Shown here: one piece after another, positions 44,820 to 55,909 of the stretch | How the letters are laid out: each line of letters opens with the position of its first letter | Position numbering within the stretch: the first letter of the stretch is position 1 | Origin: Desmodus rotundus | Lineage: Eukaryota > Chordata > Mammalia > Chiroptera > Phyllostomidae | DNA: 64,000 bases | Assembly: GCF_022682495.2 (NCBI RefSeq) | Contig: NC_071389.1 | Coordinates: 186,729,556 to 186,793,555 of the forward strand | Reading direction: 5' to 3' | Notes under the pieces: model-generated | What the model was told of the DNA's origin: nothing | The model's input: only the letters and a program-made list of their open reading frames with translations | Database searches by the model: none | Program-made: the position numbers and the translations under genes

Positions 44820-47230
44820 AATGAACAGGGTCCATTATTCTCCAAAGCTCCCTGGTGTTCCTGGTAGAAGACTGGAGCCCAAGGTAGGTTCAAGGCCTTT
44901 ATAAAGTTGCCAGTTCTAAACGGGGGCGTGGTGGATACTTCAAACTGTTAGCAGTCAGGTGCCCCGTACCCAACTTGCCCTCAGAAATATCAAGTCCTGA
45001 AAACTTTGAGGGAAGTTGAGGCACCTGCTAGCACAAACAAATATCAATTATAAAAGTGCGCCCCCTGCCCCCGACCTGACAACGCCAATGAATTGGGGAG
45101 GCGGCCAACTCTAGGCTTTGTGGGTCCAGAGTACCTGTGTGCAGAAGAAAGTATGACATCCGCTCCTCGGGGTGCTTACACCCATGCAAACCGGCTAAGA
45201 GAGGAGTAGGCCAGAGTTCAGCACCCTCTCTCCCCTCAGCCCTGCATGCCTAATCTGGACCCAGCAGCCCAGGCCCGAGTAACTTCCCAGGCGTGCCTGT
45301 TCACTTCGAAGGACCAGCAGCTACGCTTCCATCCACTTGGAGTGTCTACTCATTTTGAAAGATTACTCGGGGATATAGCGAAAACTTAGTATTTTCTGTT
45401 AATTTTCGTAAAGAGATCAATGCAGCTGTGGTTCATTCTCCACAAAAATTAGTGTTCCTTTAGTGAATAGCCCCTCCTTTGGGGTTTGTTTCTAGAGGAG
45501 GTTCTTGTCAGATACAGTCATCTGTGGGGGCTTCTTTTTCCCTTGGAGAAGGAAAGTGAGGGTACAGGACCAAGTTTGGGTCCCCTTTATAAGTGACCCT
45601 ACAGGACTTGGCTGATCAGGCAGAAGCACGCATCACAGTTAAGATTATAACCTGCTGCCTGGAGTAGGGTGCGGGAACAGCCTGTCAAAGACTCATCTTA
45701 AGTGCCTGTAAGTGTACTTGCACCTATTACTGCCTTTGCTTTTTTGCCACAAACCTGTGAGCTCCTTGCATGAAGAGGCCTTAAGTTCTTCACACCTGCA
45801 TGCTGGCTACTTTCCTGGGGTCACACCAAGGCAGCACAGACATGCACCAGAAAGTGAACTACCGTTTACGGGAGAAGTTTCCATGCAGAGAGGCAGCAGA
45901 AGGCATGGGGGCCCTGGGCTGCCACTTTCCGACAAAGAGGTGTGTGTTTGGCCAACCAGAGCTGGATGCATGCCAGAGACAGTGCCAGGGGAAGGACCCT
46001 GTCCTGTACCACTCTACAGATTTATAGGAAAAGGATGTCAGAGAACATCTGGTACACTCTAATATCGGAAATTTCCTGGTTGAGCATGCGGTCATGCTCA
46101 AAGATGGAATAAAACTTCAGAGATCAGCTTCTGGCATCAGCCTGTTCTTCTTTGAGTTAACCCAGATGTGCTCAGCCAACCTCTTGCTAAGCTACCAAGA
46201 AGATGGCTGGAATTTGTCTCTGGCACCAAGCAGGTAATTAGGCATTCAATGAGTGTTGTTTGTATGGACCTATTATTATCAGGAGGAAACTCATGTTTAT
46301 TTCATTTAAATTTGCTCTCCTCCCACACACTAGCCCCTGGGGGTAGATAAGCTGGAGGGCGGGGTGCTTTCTGTGCCTTCCCACTTTATAGGAAAGGCGT
46401 GGGTGGACAGCCATGATGGGTTCTTTTTGCATGTAGATCCCTAGAATGGAAAACAAGAGAGCTCTTTTCTCTTGCTGGGTTAAAGAGGTAGCTGCTGCAG
46501 GGACATCAGGGTAGAGGAACCAGGTGGACACAGCTTTCTGCCCTGCACCACAGCATGGGCAGCGTGGCCTTCGCTGTGCCCGGGAAAACCTCATGACCAT
46601 TCTCAGAGAGGTTAGGTATGGCGATCGTGCTGTCTCCGCCAACACATCAGGGCCTGTGGCAGCCATGTGGTGACTGCTGAGTGCTCTTTTGGAGATAAAT
46701 GTTTGAAATCAGGACTATCCCAATGGGAAAAACAAGCTAGGGTCCATCAGAAACTTGGGTTTCTTATGAGCCCTGAAGGTGCCAGCATTCTTGAAGATCT
46801 AGAACTGCTGTTCTGGGCTTAACATGGAGCAGGATGAGGCTCTGGCTACAACCAAAGAGGCAAAATTTGGGGGAAGAGTTTGTACCATAGGATGGCTGGC
46901 TTCCACAGCCACAGCCTCCAGTGGCAGGTGTCAGGGGAGTAAGGGGGATTGTATCTTTTGGAGTCAGAGATGTCAGGGCTCAGGCAGTGTGAGCAATCCT
47001 CACCACAGTGGGACTGAAGACTATGCAGCTGGGGAGACAGGAGCTGCATTTCCTTCTGTGGGCAGAGGATGTGGTCCTGAGCATTGGGCAAACCTTTTTT
47101 TCCTCCTCCTTCACATTGAAGATATTCCCAGGGTGGGATGATCTGCGACTTCCTGGTAATGATTGGACCCAAGAACTTTCCATGCCAAGGATGAGGACAC
47201 TTAGCCTTTTCTGCCAAGGGTCAGTGTAGA
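44820..47230. other. Intergenic, nothing assigned
   Basis: About 2.4 kb with no confidently named repeat. Two overlapping open frames at 45712-46062 (116 codons) and 45800-46027 (75 codons, Cys-containing) have no recognisable homologue. AATAAA occurs near 46108. Positions 45060-45330 are relatively GC-rich. Confidence 0.5.
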
Positions 47231-47235
47231 CCATC

Positions 47236-47607
47236 CACTACCACCACCACCACCACTACCACCACTACCACCACTACCACCACCACCACCACCACCACCA
47301 CTACCACCACCACCACCACCACCACCACTACCACCACTACCACTACCACCACCACTACTACCACTACCACCACTACTACCACTACCACCACTACCACCAC
47401 CACCACCACCACCACCACCACTACCACCACCACCACTACCACCACCACTACTACCACTACCACCACTACTACCACTACCACCACTACCACCACTACCACC
47501 ACTACCACCACTACCACCACCACCACCACCATTCCCACTACCACCACCACCACCACCACTACTACCACTACCACCACTACTACCACTACCACCACGACTA
47601 CCACTAC
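47236..47607 (+). repeat. (ACC/ACT)n trinucleotide array, ~370 bp
   Basis: About 124 units of ACC or ACT with a single ACG and a single ATT. The + strand is almost free of G. Longer patterns of mixed ACC and ACT recur, suggesting higher-order unit duplication. The long minus-strand frame across it is polyvaline and not a gene. A MIR begins immediately to the right. Confidence 0.97.
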
Positions 47608-47609
47608 AG

Positions 47610-47825
47610 GCTATTAACCAGGCAGTCTGCTAAAAGCTGTACGAGGATCTTTTTCACTTAACCCTCGGAGCAACCCCATGAACTAAGTACTGCTGCAATT
47701 TAGAAATCTGAAGCTTAGGGAGGCTACATATATCGTTCAAGATGAAACAGCTTGGAGTGGTACAGTCTTGATCAGAGCACAGTTCAGCTGCAGTCTAGCG
47801 CCCGCACGTTTCACCATTACTCTGT
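47610..47825 (+). repeat. MIR SINE relic abutting the trinucleotide array
   Basis: ttaaccaggcagtctgctaa, cttaaccctcggagcaaccc, gaagcttagggaggctacat and ctagcgcccgcacgtttcac follow MIR from near its 5' end. Confidence 0.7.
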
Positions 47826-47884
47826 TTTGCATACGCCTCACATGTCTTAACAGCAAGTACTCTACAGCAGCAGAGATATCTTCC

Positions 47885-48000
47885 TTCAGGAAGTGCCACG
47901 TGGCAAGAACTGTCTTTATCCTGTTCACCACTGTGGTTCCAATGCCTAGGCCCGTGCCTGGCCTACAGTTGGTGCTAGATACGTATTTGTGGAATGAAAA
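47885..48000 (+). repeat. L2 LINE 3' end
   Basis: ctaggcccgtgcctggccta, cagttggtgctagatacgta and tttgtggaatgaaaac match the L2 terminus. Confidence 0.6.
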
Positions 48001-48009
48001 CAGGGATGT

Positions 48010-49780
48010 GTGGGTAACAGAGAACCGGCAGTTTGTACTGAGCCTCTTTCCTGAAGTGAGCTCTGAATCATCTTCCTAGACCAGGTCAGGGAAGAGAGCC
48101 ATGGGCCAGCAGGCTGTTTGTGTATTTCAAATTCAAAACAAGCATTGTTTTAGAATCAGAATGAATTATCCTGACATTCTATCACATCTTATCAGACTCT
48201 TCTTTATTCAAAATGTTGTTGGTACTATTACTTAATAGACTGGAGCAAGCCATAAATTCCACGGGTCTACAGAGACTGCAGTTGGGTTCCCAGTACCAAA
48301 ATGATTTTGATTATTGAGTTGGCATATACCCCTACACATTCCTAAATCAGTGGTTGGCAGCGGCAAGATTCTGAGAGAAAAAGAAAAAACAGTGCGCGCA
48401 CACACACACAAACAAACACACACACGTCTAACCGCTTCAAAGCCTCTTACACATTAATGGATTCCTTATGGATTACATGTCTGTAATTGTGAAAGAGGAC
48501 AAAGAACTAGAAAGAACCTTATTTCTTTAAACAAAAAGATTTTTAATATTCCTTTGAAAAGTCAATTTTTCAGAGGAGAGTAGAAAAAAACTAACATAAT
48601 GAAACTCTTAAAAATGTGTTTCGGCAACACAATAGGAAACCAGAATAAATGTAGGCAAGGCGACCACATGAGGCCAATCACAGAGTGAGTTCATCTGCAC
48701 TCTGACGGTACACGAAGATGGAGAAAACAGCCAGCAGAGGGTAGCGAGAGGGGGAACGCCAGTTCATAGTAATAGGGTGGGGCGTGGGGGTGGGGTGTGG
48801 CAGGGGGAGGAACATTCTAGAATTCAAAACAACAGACTATTCATATCATATTCCTAAAATCCGTATAATGAAACCTGTTTATATTATCCTTAAATTAATT
48901 GTCAATGTTCAAATTTCACTGTCCTGACCAATGACCTACCAACAATTTTCCTCATTCATAACATGTCCTTTTCTTGGTCCCTTGAAAAAATAACGAATGA
49001 GTTTCTTCATTTATAAAGCTGCTCTGAAATGTCTTCTTCCATCATGGAGGCTGGGAGGTCATCTTGGGATACTGGATGTAATGGGGTGGGAGGGGGCTTG
49101 GGCCGGGGACCAGAAGGTTTTGTGATTGTGAGGCAAATTCTAATTCTATTAGGTGATGGTTGACTGACATTTTGGAATAAGGTTTTGCAAGAGACTGGGG
49201 AAAGGAAAAGAAGGCGCATGGGTAGGAAGCGCTTAAGAGGTTGAGAAGGCAGAAATGAGGGGAGTGCTGTCAGATTTGCGGAGGACTTTCTATTGGACCC
49301 AGATCTGCCCTGAGCTTTCCGCCCAGATCTCAGAAGCCCAGCTTGAGAGGGCTAGGTGTTCTCATCAGCGTTGTGCCAACTTTACCAAGCAAACTGGCTC
49401 TGTCAGAGAATGTGAGTGAACTTCTCACAGCTGAAGCAACCGTGTGCCTAAGGACAATCCTCCCTAGAAGGTTAAAGGTGATATTTCAGAAAGAAAGAAA
49501 AGAAAGTATAGCTTTACACTCTTGGAAATGATTTCTCAGAGAAGTGACATAAGCTAAATAAGTCATTTCATGTTCCTGGTGCTAGATTTGTCATAATTTA
49601 TTACTGGGAGTGAAAGACTTTGGGAGATGTTCTTAAGTTTTCCTCGGTATTCCTCTCAGAGGCACGATATCGGTGGAGTCTCACAGGATCTGGCTGAATA
49701 CGTAATTTCTCACTGAAAACAGTCACTACACTTTGCATGATCTCAGGAAGCCCCTCTGTCCAAAATATTGGGGTAAGTGA
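48010..49780. other. Intergenic, nothing assigned
   Basis: It contains an impure CA microsatellite (48393-48425) and a G-rich run (48775-48810). No gene or named repeat was recognised. Confidence 0.5.
48775..48810 (+). other. G-rich run, candidate G-quadruplex
   Basis: It contains gggtggggcgtgggggtggg and further G-runs separated by 1-4 bases, meeting the usual G3+N1-7 pattern. Confidence 0.6.
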
Positions 49781-49784
49781 AAGA

Positions 49785-49995
49785 AAAATGGGCTTTACAG
49801 TCAGATAGCCCACTTTGCAACCCATGTGCGCTACTTCCTGGCTGTGGGACCATCGGTAAATTACTTAAACTCTCTGAACCTGCACTTAATGCTGAGGATA
49901 AAAACACAACTCTGTGTAAAGCAAGTATAATCATATATGTAAAAGCCCAGATGGCACATAGTAGGTCTCCAATAAATATTAGCTCCATTTATGTT
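49785..49995 (-). repeat. MIR SINE relic (antisense)
   Basis: cgctacttcctggctgtggg, aaattacttaaactctctga, gatggcacatagtaggtctc and caataaatattagctccatt are complementary MIR. Confidence 0.75.
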
Positions 49996-50104
49996 CAATA
50001 CCTTCCTTTTCTCCCATGCTCCCACCACCTCCTGCACTGATTCTTGAAACTTTTTAACCAGTGACAGATACTTTTCTTGCATAATAAAAAATAATGATAA
50101 TTAG

Positions 50105-50815
50105 CATAACATAGCATAGCCATCACATCACTGAGCACTTACCATGCTTTTCATCTCATTTGACCCTCAAAACAATCTGATGAAATAGGAACATACCATT
50201 ATTGACCCCATTTTACAGTGGAAGGAACCAAATCTAGGTAGGGCTAAATACTGCTTCAATTGTCTATTGCCGTGTAACAAACCACCCCAAAGCTCAATGG
50301 CACGAAGCACCAACCACATTACTTTATCTCATGATTCTGGGCTGATCAGGCTCAGCTGGGCAGTTCCTCTGCTCTTTGAGATGTGTCTGGGGCTGCATTC
50401 ATCTGGATGTCCAACTGGGCTGAAGAAGATGGCTTGCCCACATGGCTGGCTGTGAGTGCTGGATGTCCGTGGGGAGCAGGGTACATCTGTGCCCCTCCAT
50501 TGCCTTTTCTGGGATGGCAGTGGGACTCCACAAAGGACCATTCCCAGAAGAAAGAAGTAGAACCTTCCAGTTCTCTTAAAGACTGGGCTCAGAAGTCCCA
50601 GAGCATCACTTCTGCCATGGTCAGAGCAGTTACAGGGAGAGTTGAGAGAAGGAGGGAGTGGAGGGAAGGAGTTGATGGCAGCCATGATTGGGGCCTAACG
50701 GCCACAAAGGCTTTGTCCCGAATCACAGAGCCAGTGAGTGTCAGAGTCAAGATTCCAACACATCATCTGACTTCAGAAGCCACAGGCTCAGCCACTAGGT
50801 CGTCTATCTGCACGT
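50105..50815 (+). repeat. MIR relic split by another repeat (50105-50245 + 50712-50815)
   Basis: The left part (actgagcacttaccatgctt, tcaaaacaatctgatgaaat, attgaccccattttacagtg) is the MIR core. The right part (aatcacagagccagtgagtg, tcagagtcaagattccaaca, gaagccacaggctcagccac) is its 3' half. Confidence 0.75.
50255..50700 (+). repeat. Unnamed ancient repeat inserted in MIR
   Basis: ttgtctattgccgtgtaaca, aaccaccccaaagctcaatg, atctcatgattctgggctga and tcagctgggcagttcctctg are a very familiar old mammalian repeat (tctattgctgcataacaaa ... gtggcttaaaacaac type). I cannot name the family with certainty. Confidence 0.6.
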
Positions 50816-51078
50816 GACAATGTGCAATGAGATGCCGATGTCTATGGGAGACACAATACGCATGACCTATTTCAGAGGAGAGACCAGTACAAAGTAAAGA
50901 ACTCGAGACTCTGAACTGAAACAGTGCCCCCCTTTTAACCCCGCCTCCATATGTAATGTGGAATAAATGCTATTTTTTGAAATGTCACAAAGGTTACATA
51001 TGCTAAGGTTAAAAAGAATTCTTTCTAGACTTTTCCATTTCAATATTCTGGATACATCCATTACAGCTGGGGGGTTTT

Positions 51079-51081
<3 letters not shown>

Positions 51082-51121
<40 letters not shown>
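51082..51121 (+). repeat. (GT)n microsatellite
   Basis: About twenty uninterrupted TG units, followed by a G-rich stretch (about 51121-51152). Confidence 0.97.
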
Positions 51122-51122
<1 letters not shown>

Positions 51123-51159
51123 TGAGGCAGGGTGGGGGAGTAGGGTGGGGTGAGACCAC

Positions 51160-52125
51160 TGACTTACAAGTGCTCTAAGCACATATTCCGCCTGAATATT
51201 GGGTAAATTCGTGCCTGTGTGGCAGAGGCCACCGAAGCCTGGAGTTGGCAGGAGGAGATCCAGGGAGAGGAAGAATTTAGCCTGGTTCTGGACTCTGATT
51301 AGGCTTTAAATAAGAGAAAGAGAAGGAGAAAGAGGAGGAAGGGAAAATGTGAACAAGACATGGAGTTGGAAATGAGCCGAGAGGAGTAACTAGGGGGATG
51401 GAGGAAGGAACCGGGCTGAAGTAAAAGGGTCTGGATTTGGAAATGAGAGGGCTGGAGTAATTTTCTTGATTGGAGCGAAGTTGTCTCCCCATCTCCAGGG
51501 GTATCCCAAAGTAGCACAGAGAACCAGATTACAAAGAACGAAGATCCTCGTGAAACCCAGGCCCAGCTGTGTAAACTCTGTGTTAGACTTGGCTTTGCTG
51601 ACGGCAGATGCCTGGAGAGCCCTGTTGGGGGCTGGGTGGGAAGGATGCTGCTCCTGGGACATCCAGGCTTACCCACTGTCTTACCAGTTTTACTCGGAGG
51701 GGGGCTGATGAGCGTAAAGCAAAGCCAGTCCTCATAACCCTTCTTACAGCACTTTCCAGAGCATTTATTAACCTGCCTCTGTCTTATCTTGCCCACCTGT
51801 CAGGATTTGCTGGGGAAGGCAAGGGCGTGGGGACTCTTTGGAGCCATTCTGAGCAGATTGTTTTCCAAGTAAGGTGGCTTCCATCATTTTCATTTGCAAA
51901 ACCTTTTCTCTTTCCTCACATTTGAATGAACCCCAGTATGACTGTTGTAGTTTTTTTTCATGTAAGTTACAAATATTTAGAGTCCCTGTCAAGGGAATGA
52001 AATAAAAGCAGATGTTTTCCCTTATGCTGGCCTCAAAAAATACCACATTAGAAAACAGAGAAAACATATTTCAAGGAAATAAACATCTGAATGCAAACAA
52101 GAGCATACTATGGCGCTTTTAGATT
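51160..52125. other. Intergenic, nothing assigned
   Basis: Overlapping open frames on both strands (for example 51299-51796, minus) reflect CT/GA-rich composition. No protein family was recognised. Confidence 0.5.
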
Positions 52126-52129
52126 TAAT

Positions 52130-52255
52130 ATAGAATTCAGAGCTAAGGCGCCTGAGGCCCAGAGAGACTCGGTGACTTGTGTAAGGTCACAGAGTGAGTC
52201 CGCAGCCAAGACAGAATCTAAATTCAGGTTTCTCAAGTGGCAGACTGTGTGCTTT
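52130..52255 (+). repeat. MIR SINE relic
   Basis: gcgcctgaggcccagagaga, cttgtgtaaggtcacagagt and ctaaattcaggtttctcaag follow MIR. Confidence 0.7.
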
Positions 52256-52261
52256 CTGGAG

Positions 52262-52988
52262 ACTCTGTGGTAGATTGATTGCAAAGATGGCCACAGTTCT
52301 CCATGCTCTCTGTATCCACATCCTTTAATAGATGACTTACTATTGCCTCCCATCTTGAGGTAGACTGTTTCCCTGCCTGTTGAATCCGGGCTGCCCTTGG
52401 GACTTGCTTTAGTCAATAGAATGTGGTAGAAGGTGTGCCACTTCTGAGACCTTGTCTCAAGAGGCCGTGTGTGCTCCCACTTGTTCTGCTCGACTCTTAC
52501 CATCACTAGAGGACAAGCCTGGACTAGCCTGCTAGAGAACGAAAAGTCTTATGGAGAAGATCCCAGTTCCTTCAGCTAAAGTCAGACTGGTTGATGACCA
52601 GTCAATGGCCACATGTGACAGAGCCTAGCCCAGACTGTCAGAGTTCACAGCTGATCATGAATGAGCCCAGCTGAGCCCAGAAAAATTGCCCAGCCGGCTC
52701 ATGTGCAATAATGTATATTTACTGTTTTAAGCAGAAGCCAGCAAATGTGTTTTAAAGGCCAGATCCTATTAGAGGCTCACAAGTCACATGCTCTGTCATA
52801 ACTCCCCTCTGCCGATTGTAGTGCAAAAACAGATAAATGCCAATATGTGAATGAACAGACACAGCTATATCCAAATGAAACAATATTTACGAAGACAGAT
52901 GTGGCCAACAGGCTGTAATTTGCTGTTCCCTGATTATAGGCCTTTAAGTGTGGGGGTGATTTGTTACACAACAAGAGCTACCTGATTC
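52262..52988 (+). mobile_element. Old LTR (ERVL/MaLR-like), split by an hAT element
   Basis: gtggccacatgtgacagagc, atgaatgagcccagctgagc and tactgttttaagc, then after the insertion tttaagtgtgggggtgattt, gttacacaacaagagctacc and tgattcac. This is the common mammalian LTR end (tgttttaagccactaagttttggggtggtttgttac). The left boundary is approximate. Confidence 0.55.
52732..52932. mobile_element. hAT-Charlie-type MITE inside the LTR
   Basis: The left end cagaagccagcaaatgtg and right end atttgctgttccctg are inverted matches of CAGGGGCCAGCAAACT-type termini. The interior has aaaggccagatcctattaga, attgtagtgcaaaaacagat and atgaacagacacagctatat, as in the common Charlie MITE. The length is about 201 bp. 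Confidence 0.65.
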
Positions 52989-53230
52989 ACCATGTGCTTC
53001 TGAATTGATATACCAAGTGAAGAAAAACGCCAGACTAACTGCCAACCACCTTATTTGCAGAGAGTAGAGGGAGGAACAGAGAAAAGTGTCCCCATTTTCT
53101 TGAAGTTCACACCTTAACTGCCTGTAGTGTCTGTCGCATTTTCTCATTTGCAGACCGGGTACTGTTGGCCTACAGCTGCTACATTAATCCTTATAAGTAG
53201 GATCTCATGAGGGTAGCCACATTGTTGGCC

Positions 53231-53250
53231 GGGGCTGGGGCGGGGTTGGG
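53231..53250 (+). other. Candidate G-quadruplex motif
   Basis: ggggctggggcggggttggg has four G-runs of at least three with 1-2 base loops, a textbook short-loop quadruplex pattern. No promoter or gene evidence is nearby. Confidence 0.6.
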
Positions 53251-53661
53251 ACAGTGAACCTGTTTTGGTTACAGACTCAGTTTGTGAACTTCTGAATTCG
53301 GATTCCAACCCCCAGCTGAAACAGAGTTCAGAGAGGCCTGGAGAACTTTTGAAGCCGAATTCAGCAGCCTCTGCTTAGTTCTCCTCATCCTCACTGCCTC
53401 CATACTATGTGGTTCTTCTGACTACTCCCTCCTTGAAATTCTCCCCTCCTTTGCTTCCCATAATGCCTGTAGCTCATTTTCTTTCATCTTTGGTCTATCA
53501 GCAGGAGCCCTCTATTCAGACTTGTTCTTCCTTTTATGTTTCAGTCCCGAACCATTTTCTCTTTCTGTTCTACACTAGTGGGCCTTGGTCAGAATTCCTT
53601 TCGGAACCTGCTAAAAACTTGGAAACATAATAGCTATAATTTGGAAAAGCTCCTTAGGTGA

Positions 53662-54133
53662 CTTTGGCTTTGATGAACACTCCTGTAGCAGACAGTATTT
53701 TCCAAATATGACCCCAAAATATTTCCCATTCCACACCCCTTCTGAAATGTGACTGTGCCATTTTCTCCATCGCAAGGTGGAGTCTATTTCTCATCCTCTT
53801 GAATGTGGTCAGGCCCTGTAACATCTTTGACCAATGAAAGTAAAAAGTGTGACTAGATGTGCTGAGACCACCGCGCATGAGAAACCTATGCCATGTGGAA
53901 CACCCCAAGGATACGACCCCGTATGGCAGAGCAGTGGGGCGCCATGTAGGAGTGAAAAGCCTTCTTGGAAGTGGACCCTATAGGCCTAGCCTAACAGCTA
54001 ACACAGTGTAGAATAAAACTACTTAACCTAGTCTTTCCTATATTCCTGACCCACCAAATCATGAGCAAAATAAATGTTTGTGTTAAGCACTTGTGTTCTG
54101 GGGTTGTTTTTCATTCAACAATAGGTAAACTAG
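53662..54133 (+). mobile_element. Old LTR (ERVL/MaLR-like)
   Basis: agcagacagtattttccaaa at the start, gaatgtggtcaggccctgta in the middle, and catgagcaaaataaatgttt, gttctggggttgtttttcat, caacaataggtaaactagac at the end. It has the same type of terminus as the LTR at 52.9 kb. Confidence 0.55.
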
Positions 54134-54179
54134 ACCACCCCCACTCCAAACGCACACACGACCCCATTAAGAACCACTG

Positions 54180-54920
54180 CCCTGTGCTGTCTACCTGGCC
54201 TATACAGTTTTAGTCCCTGTCCCTGGGCTGACAGCTCAGACATTATCTCACCTCTTTCCCAAGTCTGGGACTGGAATCTGTAGATGTCTTGCTGGTGTCT
54301 CAAACACTAAACTGAACATATCATCTCCCTCTCTAAAACTCCTGTTCTGCTTTGCAATTAATTGCCCTCTGTTCCAAATCAACCTAGGAGTAGCATTTCA
54401 CTCCTCTGTCACCTGGAGCATCCTGTAAGTCATAAAGTCCTCTTTGTCCTCTTCTTTTATCCACTGTCTCATTGCTCTAGTTAGGTCTTTATTATCTCTC
54501 AGATGCGTTATGGTAATGGTTACTTTCCTTATTATTGAATCCATCTTCCACAAGATGGCCAGGATGGTCTTCCTAAAACATGAGTTGGCTCACGTTCTAT
54601 CTGTTCTTCAAAAAACAGCAGTGACTCTTGAACATTTGCCAAAAAGAATTCACACTTCTCAGTGTGGTGGTCAACAACCCTCATTATTAAACAGCAAAGT
54701 AATTTCACCTTTCATCCACTACCTCCCTGTCTCAGCATAACTCTCAGGTAACTGGTCTACCAGCTTGCCTTTCCAGGACTCTGGGCTTCTGCACGGGTTC
54801 TCTTCTTAGGCTGGAATGCCTTTTCTCTCCTTCTTCACATGTGGAAATCCTTTGTGTATCTCAAAGTCCAGTTTAATTTTCGTGATCTCCTGAATGCATT
54901 TTCTGGCTGCTCCTTTCCCA
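54180..54920 (+). repeat. L2 LINE relic (~740 bp)
   Basis: A long L2 3' ORF region: tctgggactggaatctgtag, ctctgtcacctggagcatcc, aagatggccaggatggtctt, tcaaaaaacagcagtgactc, gcttgcctttccaggactct and cagtttaattttcgtgatct occur in the canonical order. Confidence 0.7.
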
Positions 54921-55500
54921 AGCGCTGCCACACACAGCTGAGCTGGTTGTGTACTACACAACTCTAAGGAGAGCCACTCACGATAAGTACAATGTGAACT
55001 GTAGCTTCTAGAGTCGTACAGTGCGCAACTTATGACAACGCCTGGTCGCGAGTAGTTATTGCATTCTCTGCACTCCTTCAACATGACTCTTTATTTTGTT
55101 CACTTAAAAAAGCCACTTCTATAATATCTACTATATGCCAGGCACCGAATAAAGACCACAAACACAAAGATATGTCATCAGGTCTTGGTCTTGAGGGGCT
55201 TAAAGTTAGGGCAAACCTATAAACAAGTGTATGTTACCAGAGACTTTCACCTTTATTTTATTCTTTTCCATTTTAGAGTTGATTGGGAGCTTTATTTTAG
55301 TGCAAAATTCTTAGAAGAAAAGATCGTGTCTTATTAATCACAGCCCATGATTAGCACTTGGCTTTGCACCATATAGCGTTTCAGATAATGGTTATTATAC
55401 TGTGTATGTACCAACTGCACAAGAGCGATTTCTTACTGGCTCTTTACACGAACACTGCTAACCCCTTAATGCTGGGTGGGAAATATGCACTTAGAGCTGT
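54920..55500. other. Intergenic with a weak ancient repeat
   Basis: tctactatatgccaggcacc, gaataaagaccacaaacac and gtcttgaggggcttaaag (about 55120-55215) recall a very old mammalian repeat. Nothing else was recognised. Confidence 0.4.
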
Positions 55501-55905
55501 GGCAGGGACTGCTGGATGTTCATTCTACCCATCTCCTTTTCTCACTGGGCACTCACCTAGGCTGCTTTTCCTTGTCTTCCCTGCAGTTAGATGTGGCCAG
55601 ATGACTGAATTCTGGCCAAGGGAATGTGGGCAGGAAGCGGTATGTATCTAGGCCTGGTTTATAAGAACTTTCTACTTAATCTTCTGCATTCTCTTTTCAT
55701 CCTGCAGCTTAATGAAGAGGACAATGAAGATCCAGAGTGGGTGGTAGCACTATAAGAAGGAAGGAACTTGAGCCCTTGAGATGCTTTTTTGGGGGATCAT
55801 TGGCTGACCAGGAATATCCACATTACACTATTGCATGAGTCTGAAATAAATTTTTATTGTGTAAAGCTCCTGAAAGTTTGGGACTATTTGCTACAGCTTT
55901 CAGTT
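55500..55905 (+). mobile_element. Old LTR-like element
   Basis: ttagatgtggccagatgact, ctggccaagggaatgtgggc, ctgaaataaatttttattgt and aagtttgggactatttgct follow an old mammalian LTR whose end reads gaaataaacttttattgtgt. Confidence 0.5.
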
Positions 55906-55909
55906 TAAC

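Noticed and set aside
47221..47604. Minus-strand 127-codon polyvaline open frame
   Set aside because: It is the reverse reading of the (ACC/ACT)n array, because both GGT-type and AGT-type units read as valine in one register. There is no non-repetitive coding sequence.
47236..47607. CRISPR-like repeat array
   Set aside because: It is a contiguous trinucleotide array with no spacers, in vertebrate DNA.
51299..51796. 165-codon minus-strand open frame
   Set aside because: Ser/Pro/Leu-rich from CT-rich sequence, overlapped by several other frames on both strands. No recognised domain.
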